Part shown: positions 1 through 5,853 of the stretch, piece by piece
Layout of the letters: each line of letters opens with the position of its first letter
Position numbering within the stretch: position 1 is the first letter of the stretch
NCBI GenBank assembly: GCA_019425105.1
Contig: JAHYYD010000047.1
Location: 3,365-11,405, forward strand
DNA from: Actinomycetota bacterium
GTDB lineage: Bacteria; Actinomycetota; Actinomycetes; Actinomycetales; Actinomycetaceae
Length of the DNA: 8,041 bases
Direction: 5' to 3'
Program-made: the position numbers and the translations under genes
The notes under the pieces: generated by a model
Seen by the model: only the letters and a program-made list of their open reading frames with translations
What the model was told of the DNA's origin: nothing
Database searches by the model: none

Positions 1-79
1 GCTGCGCCAACAGGCGGGCGGTGGCCCACCCGATTCCGGTGGATGCTCCAGTGACGACGACGCGACGAGAAATACTCAT
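1..79 (-). CDS. Short-chain dehydrogenase/reductase (SDR), N-terminal fragment
   Basis: This is the first 26 codons of a gene that runs off the left edge of the window. The peptide begins MSISRRVVVTGASTGIGWAT. A short beta strand (RRVVV) leads into TGASTGIG at residues 10-17. That is the TGxxxGxG dinucleotide-binding motif of classical SDR enzymes, which use NAD(H) or NADP(H). The substrate cannot be inferred from so little sequence. The ATG at 79-77 is the natural start because it lies 9 codons before the glycine motif, as is usual in SDRs. No Shine-Dalgarno sequence sits at normal distance. Instead a TACAGT hexamer lies exactly where a -10 box would be if transcription began at the A of this ATG, suggesting a leaderless mRNA. 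The gene is divergent from the lipoprotein gene at 219. Family assignment is confident; function is unknown. Confidence 0.85.
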   Translation of the reverse strand, partial: MSISRRVVVTGASTGIGWATARLLAQ

Positions 80-115
80 GGGGACACTGTAATATCCCCG
101 GGCACGCACCGTCAT
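79..115 (-). promoter_or_regulatory. Candidate leaderless promoter of the SDR gene
   Basis: On the minus strand TACAGT (91-86) matches the actinobacterial TAnnnT -10 consensus. It is followed by exactly six bases and then the ATG at 79, placing the hexamer at -12 to -7 if the A of ATG is +1. ATGACG (115-110) lies 18 bases upstream and matches four of six positions of TTGACA. The layout is seen in the sequence. Leaderless initiation is an inference. Confidence 0.45.
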
Positions 116-218
116 GCTCCCATTCACACGTAACACATCTCCTCGCCCTCAAGCGGCGGGATAGAAGGGCCGCCCATACTATTTAGCATCGCACTCACAG
201 CACTTACCGAGGAACGTC

Positions 219-1355
219 ATGTCTCGCAGCGTCGCCCCCATTACCGTACTCGTTTGCTCCTGTATATTCGCGCTCAGCGCCTGCATTCCCAGGAGCTCTC
301 CGCCGCCCGAAACACCGGTTGCAACGACGACCACACCGGCGACCACAACTCCGAGTCCCACGCCCACGACGAGCCCGTCACCAACTGACGTCCCGCACAG
401 CCCTCTCGAAGACAAACCCATGCGCGGGCTGATCGTCCAAGACTTGATCAAAGATCCCTTCAGCAAATATGGCAACCTCTCCCGATTCCGAGCCACTGAC
501 CCAGCCACAGGGGAAGTGGTCGCGATGCGCATATTTCGCAACAAACCCGCAAGCGACGATTCAATCACTGCAAGACGACCTTTGGACTGCCGCTTCAACT
601 ACTGCTACTCCCGAGATTTTTCCTACGTCACGGCCGAGTGGTACGTCGATGGCGATAGTGGCCTCCAAGGGGCTCACGTCGGATACGTCGATACCGACGA
701 CAACGTCACGGACATGTCCGCCGCAGTTCCATCCCTTTACGAGGGACGCCCATATTCCGATTACTTGCCGACATTCTCAGCTGACGATTACTTCTACTTC
801 CAGCGTGAGTACGATGAAGACGATGGCAAGCGGACACTGTACTACCGCCTCAAAATCGGCAGCACGCAGCCAGAACTTCTCCTAAACATCGAACCGTCGG
901 ATCCCAGCTCTCGCTATCTCAGTTTGCTCTCAGGGACCAAGCTCGCCACCGAGAGCGGAACACAGTACGCTGAAGGAAACGACAAAGACCACATGTGCTG
1001 GAGCATCAATGCGAGCGTCTCCAGAAACAACGAGTGCTTCGACTATATGGAGGGCCGGGGCATCTTCGTCTACACCGCATCAGGCCCCGAGCTTGACCGG
1101 AGCACTTTCTCAGGGGAGTACTACCAGGAGAGGAGCATCTACAAACCCTACGACGACGCACGCAAGTGCAAAAAATATGGCAGTAACAAGATCGTCTTGA
1201 GTCCCGATCAACAACAGATCGCATTTACGATGTGGAACGAAGATCAAACAGATTTCGCCCTCCACATCCTCAATGTCGACGGAACCGGCGACCATACCGT
1301 TCCCGTCATCAATGACGGTGTTGACGGCTTCGAGCCCATCGCCTGGCTCGACTAG
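219..1355 (+). CDS. Lipoprotein with Pro/Thr-rich stalk and PD40/TolB-like C-terminus, function unknown
   Basis: This 378-residue protein is predicted to be exported and lipid-anchored. A short basic start (R3) and a hydrophobic stretch at residues 5-19 lead to the lipobox LSAC, with Cys22 as the acylation site. Residues about 26-60 are a low-complexity Pro/Thr/Ser/Ala linker, a typical wall-spanning stalk. The rest is rich in Tyr, Asp and Ser and has no family I can name. Residues 328-376 (SPDQQQIAF, then LHILNVDGTG, then an F-E-P-I-A-W ending) resemble one blade of PD40/TolB-type beta-propeller repeats. Earlier blades are not recognisable by eye. Five further cysteines (124, 129, 260, 273, 317) allow two disulfides and one free thiol. 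The start is set by GAGGA at 209-213, five bases before the ATG. The gene stands alone, divergent from the SDR and convergent with glpC. Its base composition is clearly lower in GC than its neighbours, hinting at separate origin or different selection. Confidence 0.85.
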   Translation: MSRSVAPITVLVCSCIFALSACIPRSSPPPETPVATTTTPATTTPSPTPTTSPSPTDVPHSPLEDKPMRGLIVQDLIKDPFSKYGNLSRFRATDPATGEVVAMRIFRNKPASDDSITARRPLDCRFNYCYSRDFSYVTAEWYVDGDSGLQGAHVGYVDTDDNVTDMSAAVPSLYEGRPYSDYLPTFSADDYFYFQREYDEDDGKRTLYYRLKIGSTQPELLLNIEPSDPSSRYLSLLSGTKLATESGTQYAEGNDKDHMCWSINASVSRNNECFDYMEGRGIFVYTASGPELDRSTFSGEYYQERSIYKPYDDARKCKKYGSNKIVLSPDQQQIAFTMWNEDQTDFALHILNVDGTGDHTVPVINDGVDGFEPIAWLD

Positions 1356-1424
1356 TTCCCAGAGCCGCCCCTCACAATGTGACGATCGCGAGGCACCCAG
1401 GAGCCGACTACGCTCCAATGACGT

Positions 1425-1458
1425 GCGAGTGGGGATCCATGATTGGATCCCCACTCGC
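1425..1458. terminator. Perfect 14-bp-stem hairpin between convergent genes
   Basis: GCGAGTGGGGATCC (1425-1438) is followed by the loop ATGATT and then the exact reverse complement GGATCCCCACTCGC (1445-1458). It lies 14 bases beyond the glpC stop and 69 bases beyond the lipoprotein stop, so it could end transcription from both sides and fits the glp operon best. No clear T tract follows on either strand. U-poor terminators are reported in actinobacteria, so the terminator call rests on stem strength and location. Confidence 0.75.
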
Positions 1459-1472
1459 GTACCATCGCTCAG

Positions 1473-2756
1473 TCAGCCGTTGGGCAGGCCATATGCCTTG
1501 TGGATCAGCCAGATCGGGTGGACGACGTTCGCGCCCGTGGCCGTGCGCAGCTGCCAACGGCACGTCTCCGTGTCGCAGGCCGCCAGCTCGGCGTTGACCT
1601 GCTTGATGAAGTCGAAGACCGGGGCGCCCACGGCCTGGGCGATCGCGTACTTCTCCTTCTTCATACCGTAGGTGCCCGCGATGCCACAGCAGGGTTGCTC
1701 GGAATCCTTGACGGTCACGCCGGGGATCAGGCTCATCAGCTCGATCGCGGGCTTGCCCAGTCCCTGGGACTTGACCTGGCAGGGGGCGTGGTACGGGATG
1801 GTGACGTCGATGCGCTGGAAGTTCGTGTCCAGTTCACCCTTGTCGTACAGGTGCAGCAGGAACTCGCTGATGTCCCACGTGCGGCTACCCACGTCGCGCA
1901 GCTCCGGGGTGTCCATCTCGAGGATCTCGTGGGCCTCGTGGCGCAGCATGCCACCGCACGAGCCAGACGCGGAGATGATCGGCGCATCGCGGTTGACGCT
2001 GCGCAGGTCGTTCGTCAGCTTGGAGACATACTTGCGCGCGTCGTCGTACAGGCCGTTGGACTGCAGGGCCAGGCCGCAGCAGCCATGCTTGGGGACCAGG
2101 ACCTCGTAGCCCAGGTGCTCGAGCACCATGACCGAGTGGATCGAGGTCTCGACCTCGAAGTACTGGCCGGCGCATCCGTGGAAGAAGATCACCTGGCCGC
2201 GCGTGCCGGAGTTCGGCAGCGGCTTGTGCTTCTTGAACCAGGACTCGAAGGTGCGTCCGTAGGCGCGCGGCATGGGGGCCGAGCGGTGCACACCGATGAC
2301 GGCCTCCATCGCCATGCGGATCGGCTTGACGTCCAGAGCCCAGTTCGCGATCGGGGCGACCGGCGTCATCATGGTGCCGATCAGGGAGGTGCGACCAATG
2401 AGACGGTCGCGCAGCGGAATACCGTGCGCTTCCTTCATGGCGGTGCGGCGGTGGTGGATGATCTCGGTGACCTTCACCCCCTGGGGGCACACGAGCGAGC
2501 ATGTGCCGCACGAGGAGCAGTAGTCGATGGACTTGTCCACCATCTGCCCGCCCTTGCGGAAGCGCTCGGCCTGTGGACCGGAGTACTTGGGGCCGGCGAA
2601 CAGGTCGGTGACGCGCATGACGGGGCACTGGGTCTCGCAGATTGTGCACTTGACGCAGGAGTCAAGGCTTGCGCGCAGCGCTGCGTCGCCACTCAGGGCG
2701 AAGACGTCTTCTTCCTCGACACCCGGGCCCATCAACGTTGACATTTCCAGAGTCAT
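1473..2756 (-). CDS. glpC: Anaerobic glycerol-3-phosphate dehydrogenase subunit C
   Basis: This 427-residue iron-sulfur subunit is thought to anchor GlpAB at the membrane and pass electrons from glycerol-3-phosphate oxidation to menaquinone. Two ferredoxin-type [4Fe-4S] motifs lie near the N-terminus: C34-x2-C37-x2-C40-x3-C44-P and C80-x2-C83-x2-C86-x3-C90-P. Two CCG (cysteine-rich) domains follow. The first has C195, the CCG at 226-228 and C267. The second has C326, the CCG at 356-358 and the C394/C399 pair. This is the standard GlpC / heterodisulfide-reductase-D-like layout, a little longer than the roughly 400 residues of E. coli GlpC. No obvious transmembrane helix is present. The ATG at 2756 overlaps the glpB stop in an ATGA tetranucleotide and has GGAGGA six bases upstream inside glpB, favouring it over the second Met at codon 5. 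LutA-type or glycolate oxidase GlcF subunits share the fold, but the operon context settles the identity. Confidence 0.95.
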   Translation of the reverse strand: MTLEMSTLMGPGVEEEDVFALSGDAALRASLDSCVKCTICETQCPVMRVTDLFAGPKYSGPQAERFRKGGQMVDKSIDYCSSCGTCSLVCPQGVKVTEIIHHRRTAMKEAHGIPLRDRLIGRTSLIGTMMTPVAPIANWALDVKPIRMAMEAVIGVHRSAPMPRAYGRTFESWFKKHKPLPNSGTRGQVIFFHGCAGQYFEVETSIHSVMVLEHLGYEVLVPKHGCCGLALQSNGLYDDARKYVSKLTNDLRSVNRDAPIISASGSCGGMLRHEAHEILEMDTPELRDVGSRTWDISEFLLHLYDKGELDTNFQRIDVTIPYHAPCQVKSQGLGKPAIELMSLIPGVTVKDSEQPCCGIAGTYGMKKEKYAIAQAVGAPVFDFIKQVNAELAACDTETCRWQLRTATGANVVHPIWLIHKAYGLPNG

Positions 2757-4003
2757 TTCAGTTCCTCCACAATCGAGTCGACCGCCGCGAGCGCGCTGGC
2801 CAGCGCGATTCCTTCGCCGCTCTTTTCACGCCAGCGGGTGGCACCCGCCAGGTTTCCTCCGGCCGCGTACAGGTTGGGGCACACGGGGGTGCCTTCCTCG
2901 TTCAGGACGCGCATGTTGTCGTCGACGGCGAGGCCGGCCAGGAAGAGGGGCTGGTCATCCCCCCAGAAGTCGGCGTGCAGGAGCTGTCCTGAGGCGCCCA
3001 TGACGGGCAGGCCGCAGATGGTTTCGCGCACGGTTCCGTAAGAGTCCATGTCGAGGGCACCAGATTCGAAGCCGCCGGCGGCCAGGATGAGGGATCGGGT
3101 TTCCACGATCGTGGAGCGTCCCGCGCTGGCGTATTCGACGCCGCTCACTCGTCCGTCTGCCGTGTGCACGGCCTTGATCGGGGATCCGAGGATGACGCGG
3201 CACTTCTCGGAGGCGATACGGCTGAGCAGCGCGTTGAGGCGCATGCCGGGCACCGACGGGGGCTGGATCGGGATCTCGAAGACTCGGTGGCCGAGCTTGT
3301 CTGCGAGGTCGCGCCACGCGTTCGGGTCCTCGAGGCCGAGGACGGCGGGCAGGCCGACGATTTCGCCTTCTTCGAGGAGGGGGCGAATCTGGTCCGCGAG
3401 GCGCGCGCGGTTCTCCTCGCGGTCGAGGCTACGCGCGTGGTTGGTGCCGGTGGAGTCGACCTCACCCTCGCGCACGACGTAGTCGACGGACAGGGCGCGC
3501 GCCTTAATCGGAGCGCCGTCGGGCCCATTCTGGCGCGTCAGGTTTTCGGCGACGAGGCTGGGGTAGAAGTCCTTGAAGCGCGTCAGTCCGACGATGGCGT
3601 AGCGGGCACCCGCCTGGGGGATGCCGGCCTCCATAGAGGGTGGAATCAGGCAGGTGGGGCGCAGCGCACCAACGCCGGTGGGGATGCGCACGTTGCGGGT
3701 CTCATCGCCGATGAGCACATCGGAACCGACGAGGTCGCGCAGCCACGCGACGGAAGCACCGACGCGGTCGGGGGTGACGTGGCTGTAGGGGTGGGTGGGG
3801 CGGGAGGCCACGTGGGCTTCCAGCGCCTCGAGGGGCGCCTCGACGGGTTCGGGACGGTAGCCGAGGATGTCGACCGTGCCCGTGCCGAGCTGGATGCCGC
3901 CCACACCCTTCGTGACGAGCGTTACACTCAGTCCCGCGTCGGCTGCCTTGATTGCTGCGGCCAGGCCTGCCAGGCCCGCTCCGATAACGACGACGTCCCT
4001 CAT
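2753..4003 (-). CDS. glpB: Anaerobic glycerol-3-phosphate dehydrogenase subunit B
   Basis: This is a 416-residue flavoprotein partner of GlpA and GlpC in oxidation of sn-glycerol 3-phosphate. The N-terminus MRDVVVIGAGLAGLAAAIKA is a Rossmann dinucleotide-binding fold with GAGLAG at residues 8-13, for FAD or FMN. A second conserved flavin-contact region near the C-terminus runs from NLYAAGGNLAG (377-387) to the GEGIALASALAA helix (397-408), as in fumarate-reductase-like flavoproteins. Length matches E. coli GlpB (about 419 residues). The reading frame stays open 37 codons upstream, but that extension is arginine-rich, lies antiparallel to nothing conserved and overlaps glpA. The ATG at 4003 is preferred because it overlaps the glpA stop as ATGA and has AGGAGG seven bases upstream. 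The 3' end overlaps glpC by four bases. Translation of the three genes is therefore probably coupled and roughly equimolar. Confidence 0.94.
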   Translation of the reverse strand: MRDVVVIGAGLAGLAAAIKAADAGLSVTLVTKGVGGIQLGTGTVDILGYRPEPVEAPLEALEAHVASRPTHPYSHVTPDRVGASVAWLRDLVGSDVLIGDETRNVRIPTGVGALRPTCLIPPSMEAGIPQAGARYAIVGLTRFKDFYPSLVAENLTRQNGPDGAPIKARALSVDYVVREGEVDSTGTNHARSLDREENRARLADQIRPLLEEGEIVGLPAVLGLEDPNAWRDLADKLGHRVFEIPIQPPSVPGMRLNALLSRIASEKCRVILGSPIKAVHTADGRVSGVEYASAGRSTIVETRSLILAAGGFESGALDMDSYGTVRETICGLPVMGASGQLLHADFWGDDQPLFLAGLAVDDNMRVLNEEGTPVCPNLYAAGGNLAGATRWREKSGEGIALASALAAVDSIVEELK

Positions 4004-5586
4004 CGAACGACCTCCTCGCTGGGTGCGGGCAGGTGCTCGACGTCGAGCGTGCCCTCGTGAATCCAGGCGTCCAGTGCGGCCTGCCTGGCTTGCTTGCCGA
4101 ACATGATGGGCCACAATCCGATCCAGCGGTTCTTCAGGAAGAGACGCAGGAGGGAGTTGGCGCGCATCGAGTCGATGTCACCGCGCTCGTGGGCGATGCC
4201 CGCGGCGCGCTGGGAGCAGAAGCCGCCCTGGCAGGGCCCCATGCCCAGGCGCATCTGGCGACGCACGTCGTCAAGCTGGCCCTTGGGCAGGGTGTCCATG
4301 ACGTTTTCGAGCATGGCGCGTGTGGCCATCTCGCACTCGCAGATAATCTGCTCGTGGGAGGGAGATTCGTTGCGCGATTCGACATTGTCGAGGCGGTGGC
4401 CGATCGTGTACAGGCGCTCTTCCTTGGCGGGAGGAACGGCCTCGTCGGCGGTCTTGCAGGCGCGCTTCTCGCCCATCTCCTCGCACATGATGTCGACGAT
4501 GCGCTCGGCCATGAGGCGGTAGGTGGTGAGCTTGCCGCCCGCGATGGTGAGCATGCCGTAGACGCCGTCGCGCGTGTTGTGGTCGATGATGCTCATGCCG
4601 CGCGCCATGTGGCGGGTATCGGTCGCGGACACTCGGGAGTCCTTGACGAGGGGGCGTGCTCCGGCCCAGGCGTGCACGGCACGGGACTTGCGGAAGCCGG
4701 GGATCATGGCCTCGCCGGAGTCGAGCATCTGCTGGACCTGGTCGGCGGGGATGGAGAGGCGATCCGGGTCGTCGGCCTTCAGGTCCGTCGTGCCGATGAT
4801 GCACACGGTGTGGTCGGGCACGAGAATGTCGCCGTCGGCGGGCCACACGCAGCGGTTGATGACTGAGTGACTCAGGCGGTGATTCATGGCGATCATGATG
4901 CCGGCGCCCGGGACGACGTCGACGCCGTGGCAGTTCGCCATGGCGGCAATCTGTCCGGCCCAGGGGCCGCCGCAGTTGAGGACGAAGCCGCATTCGATGC
5001 GCACGTCCTCGCCGCCGCGCTCGTCGTGGACGACGACGGCGCTGACGCGGTCCCCTTCGCGTTCGACGGAGGTGACGCGGTGGTAGGTCAGGATCTGCGC
5101 CCCGTATGCCTGCGCGGAGCGGATCGCTCCCCAGGTCATCTGCCAGCCGTCAACCGTGCCGTCCTGAACCTCGAAGGCTCGCTTGATGCGCGGGTCGAGC
5201 CGGGGTTCGCGGCGCAGTGCCTCGGCAATAGAGATTTCCGCAGCGGGCACCTTTGCTGCCGCTGCACGAGCCAGGAACTGGTCCGCGTACTCTTCATCGT
5301 CGTGGGCCGTCACCACGAAGAGGCCACCGGTGGCCTCGATCGCGTTGGCGTTGATGCGCTTGACGATTTCGTTTTCCTCGGCGCATTCGGTGGCCGACTC
5401 GGGATCGGACGCAATGTAGCGGCCACCCGAGTGGAGCAGACCGTGGAAGCGACCGGAAGTTCCCTGAGCGATATCCGCCCGATCGACGAGGACGGCTGAG
5501 AAGCCGCGCATGGCGACGTCGCGGACGACGCCGGCACCGGTGGATCCGCCACCGATGACACACACGTCAGTGCGAAGTGTCTTCAC
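4000..5586 (-). CDS. glpA: Anaerobic glycerol-3-phosphate dehydrogenase subunit A
   Basis: This 528-residue catalytic subunit would oxidise sn-glycerol 3-phosphate to dihydroxyacetone phosphate using FAD. The Rossmann motif GGGSTGAG is at residues 12-19. The segment HGLLHSGGRY (48-57) is the family signature shared by GlpA and GlpD. The C-terminal quarter distinguishes GlpA from aerobic GlpD: C416-x-C418 and C452-x4-C457 form a BFD-like [2Fe-2S] region (ICECE, then GMGPCQGGFC). Length is close to E. coli GlpA (542 residues). The chosen start is the GTG at 5586, seven codons before the Rossmann strand, with GAAGGGA about ten bases upstream. The frame remains open to another GTG at 5697, but that extension is Cys/His-rich, unlike the family, and crosses a palindrome. 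It is the first gene of a glpABC operon transcribed away from the M13 peptidase gene. No glycerol kinase, transporter or regulator is adjacent. Confidence 0.95.
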   Translation of the reverse strand: MKTLRTDVCVIGGGSTGAGVVRDVAMRGFSAVLVDRADIAQGTSGRFHGLLHSGGRYIASDPESATECAEENEIVKRINANAIEATGGLFVVTAHDDEEYADQFLARAAAAKVPAAEISIAEALRREPRLDPRIKRAFEVQDGTVDGWQMTWGAIRSAQAYGAQILTYHRVTSVEREGDRVSAVVVHDERGGEDVRIECGFVLNCGGPWAGQIAAMANCHGVDVVPGAGIMIAMNHRLSHSVINRCVWPADGDILVPDHTVCIIGTTDLKADDPDRLSIPADQVQQMLDSGEAMIPGFRKSRAVHAWAGARPLVKDSRVSATDTRHMARGMSIIDHNTRDGVYGMLTIAGGKLTTYRLMAERIVDIMCEEMGEKRACKTADEAVPPAKEERLYTIGHRLDNVESRNESPSHEQIICECEMATRAMLENVMDTLPKGQLDDVRRQMRLGMGPCQGGFCSQRAAGIAHERGDIDSMRANSLLRLFLKNRWIGLWPIMFGKQARQAALDAWIHEGTLDVEHLPAPSEEVVR

Positions 5587-5600
5587 CGTTAAAAATCCCT

Positions 5601-5627
5601 TCACCTGTTGATGAGGAAGTGCCTCAT
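5601..5627 (-). CDS. Possible 8-residue leader peptide ahead of glpA
   Basis: An ATG at 5627 opens an 8-codon frame encoding MRHFLINR, ending with TGA at 5603-5601. A consensus Shine-Dalgarno GGAGG (5637-5633) lies five bases before this ATG, better placed than glpA's own. The TGA sits inside the purine-rich glpA ribosome-binding region (AGGTGAAGGG). The glpA GTG begins 14 bases after the stop and in a different frame, so ribosome handover from mini-ORF to glpA is geometrically possible. Two ATGs in the same frame at 5642 and 5639 would give a 13- or 12-residue version but lack a good Shine-Dalgarno sequence. Such a short frame can arise by chance. Nothing in the peptide (no run of one amino acid) points to classical attenuation. 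Confidence 0.3.
   Translation of the reverse strand: MRHFLINR
5611..5627 (-). promoter_or_regulatory. Inverted repeat in the glpA leader
   Basis: ATGAGG (5611-5616) and CCTCAT (5622-5627) are perfect complements separated by five bases. In glpA mRNA they would form a 6-bp hairpin just upstream of the glpA ribosome-binding site. The stem contains the start codon of the mini-ORF, so folding and mini-ORF initiation would compete. It could equally be a protein operator, or chance. Confidence 0.3.
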
Positions 5628-5660
5628 TGCTGCCTCCATCATGCGCCAGATAACCCCGTT

Positions 5661-5707
5661 TGCACGAATGCACACACGACTCTGCACATATGTGCACGGC
5701 ACCGTGC
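5661..5707. promoter_or_regulatory. Cluster of TGCAC half-sites and palindromes upstream of glpA (candidate operator)
   Basis: TGCACATATGTGCA (5683-5696) is a perfect 14-bp palindrome. It is followed at once by GCACGG-CA-CCGTGC (5694-5707), a second inverted repeat sharing three bases with it. On the glpA-distal side are two more TGCAC copies at 5661 and 5669, the first 22 bp (about two helical turns) from the palindrome. The cluster is 75-121 bp upstream of the glpA start, where a repressor or activator would act. A weak promoter, TTGTTA-N17-TATGTG on the minus strand, would overlap it. I cannot assign the site to a named regulator. It does not match an FNR or CRP site well. Confidence 0.5.
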
Positions 5708-5719
5708 TAACAAAATGAC

Positions 5720-5737
5720 ATCCGCACTCATCCGCAC
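5720..5737. repeat. Tandem 10-bp repeat ATCCGCAC(TC)
   Basis: ATCCGCAC occurs at 5720-5727 and again at 5730-5737, a 10-bp period that puts both copies on the same DNA face. It lies between glpA and the M13 peptidase gene, next to the TGCAC cluster, and may be part of the same control region. No function can be assigned. Confidence 0.4.
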
Positions 5738-5757
5738 AACTCTGAGCAAAAACAGGG

Positions 5758-5785
5758 AATTACACACAATGCGCATCACGTAATT
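5758..5785. promoter_or_regulatory. Nested palindrome in the divergent control region
   Basis: AATTAC (5758-5763) pairs with GTAATT (5780-5785). An 8-bp palindrome ATGCGCAT (5769-5776) lies nearly at the centre; the two symmetry centres differ by 1 bp. The site is 68-95 bp upstream of the peptidase start codon. It may be an operator for either divergent gene, but arms of this size can occur by chance. Confidence 0.25.
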
Positions 5786-5840
5786 TCGGATGACTCACGC
5801 CCCGTGGAGACTCATCCCACGCCATCGGCCCCTCTCCCCC

Positions 5841-5853
5841 TAGAGTTAAGGCA
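5841..5853 (+). promoter_or_regulatory. Candidate leaderless promoter (-10) of the M13 peptidase gene
   Basis: TAGAGT at 5841-5846 fits the TAnnnT consensus and is followed by exactly six bases and the ATG, so the A at 5853 would be the +1 base. There is no usable Shine-Dalgarno sequence; the only purine run, AAGG, ends one base before the ATG. No clear -35 element is visible. The geometry equals that of the SDR gene at the left edge. Confidence 0.5.

Noticed and set aside
175..182. CATACT/TACTAT as the -10 box of the lipoprotein promoter
   Set aside because: Each matches four of six TATAAT positions, but no -35-like hexamer lies at 16-18 bp, so it was not listed as a promoter.
294..398. Thr/Pro-rich stretch as a DNA tandem repeat
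   Set aside because: The amino-acid composition is repetitive but the codons vary and no fixed DNA period holds. It is a low-complexity protein linker.
179..598. 139-codon minus-strand frame across the lipoprotein start
   Set aside because: Its Gly/Val-rich centre is the antisense of the Thr/Pro linker, and it conflicts with the well-supported lipoprotein signal peptide and Shine-Dalgarno sequence.
1443..2741. 432-codon open frame on the plus strand opposite glpC
   Set aside because: It is exactly antisense to the conserved glpC frame, with the Val/Asp/Gly/Arg/His-rich composition typical of shadow frames in high-GC coding DNA, and has no recognisable motif.
4004..4114. 37-codon N-terminal extension of GlpB starting at 4114
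   Set aside because: It overlaps the end of glpA, is Arg-rich and unlike the family. The ATG at 4003 has AGGAGG and an ATGA overlap.
3164..4866. Long plus-strand frames (298 and 277 codons) opposite glpB and glpA
   Set aside because: Both are shadows of the flavoprotein genes; low-complexity composition and no motif of their own.
5587..5697. 37-codon N-terminal extension of GlpA starting at a GTG at 5697
   Set aside because: The extension is Cys/His-rich, unlike GlpA N-termini. It would put the start inside the palindrome cluster, and the GTG at 5586 has a ribosome-binding site and the expected distance to the FAD motif.
5601..5737. FNR (TTGAT-N4-ATCAA) or CRP (TGTGA-N6-TCACA) site for anaerobic or catabolite control of glpA
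   Set aside because: No segment keeps both halves of either consensus at correct spacing.
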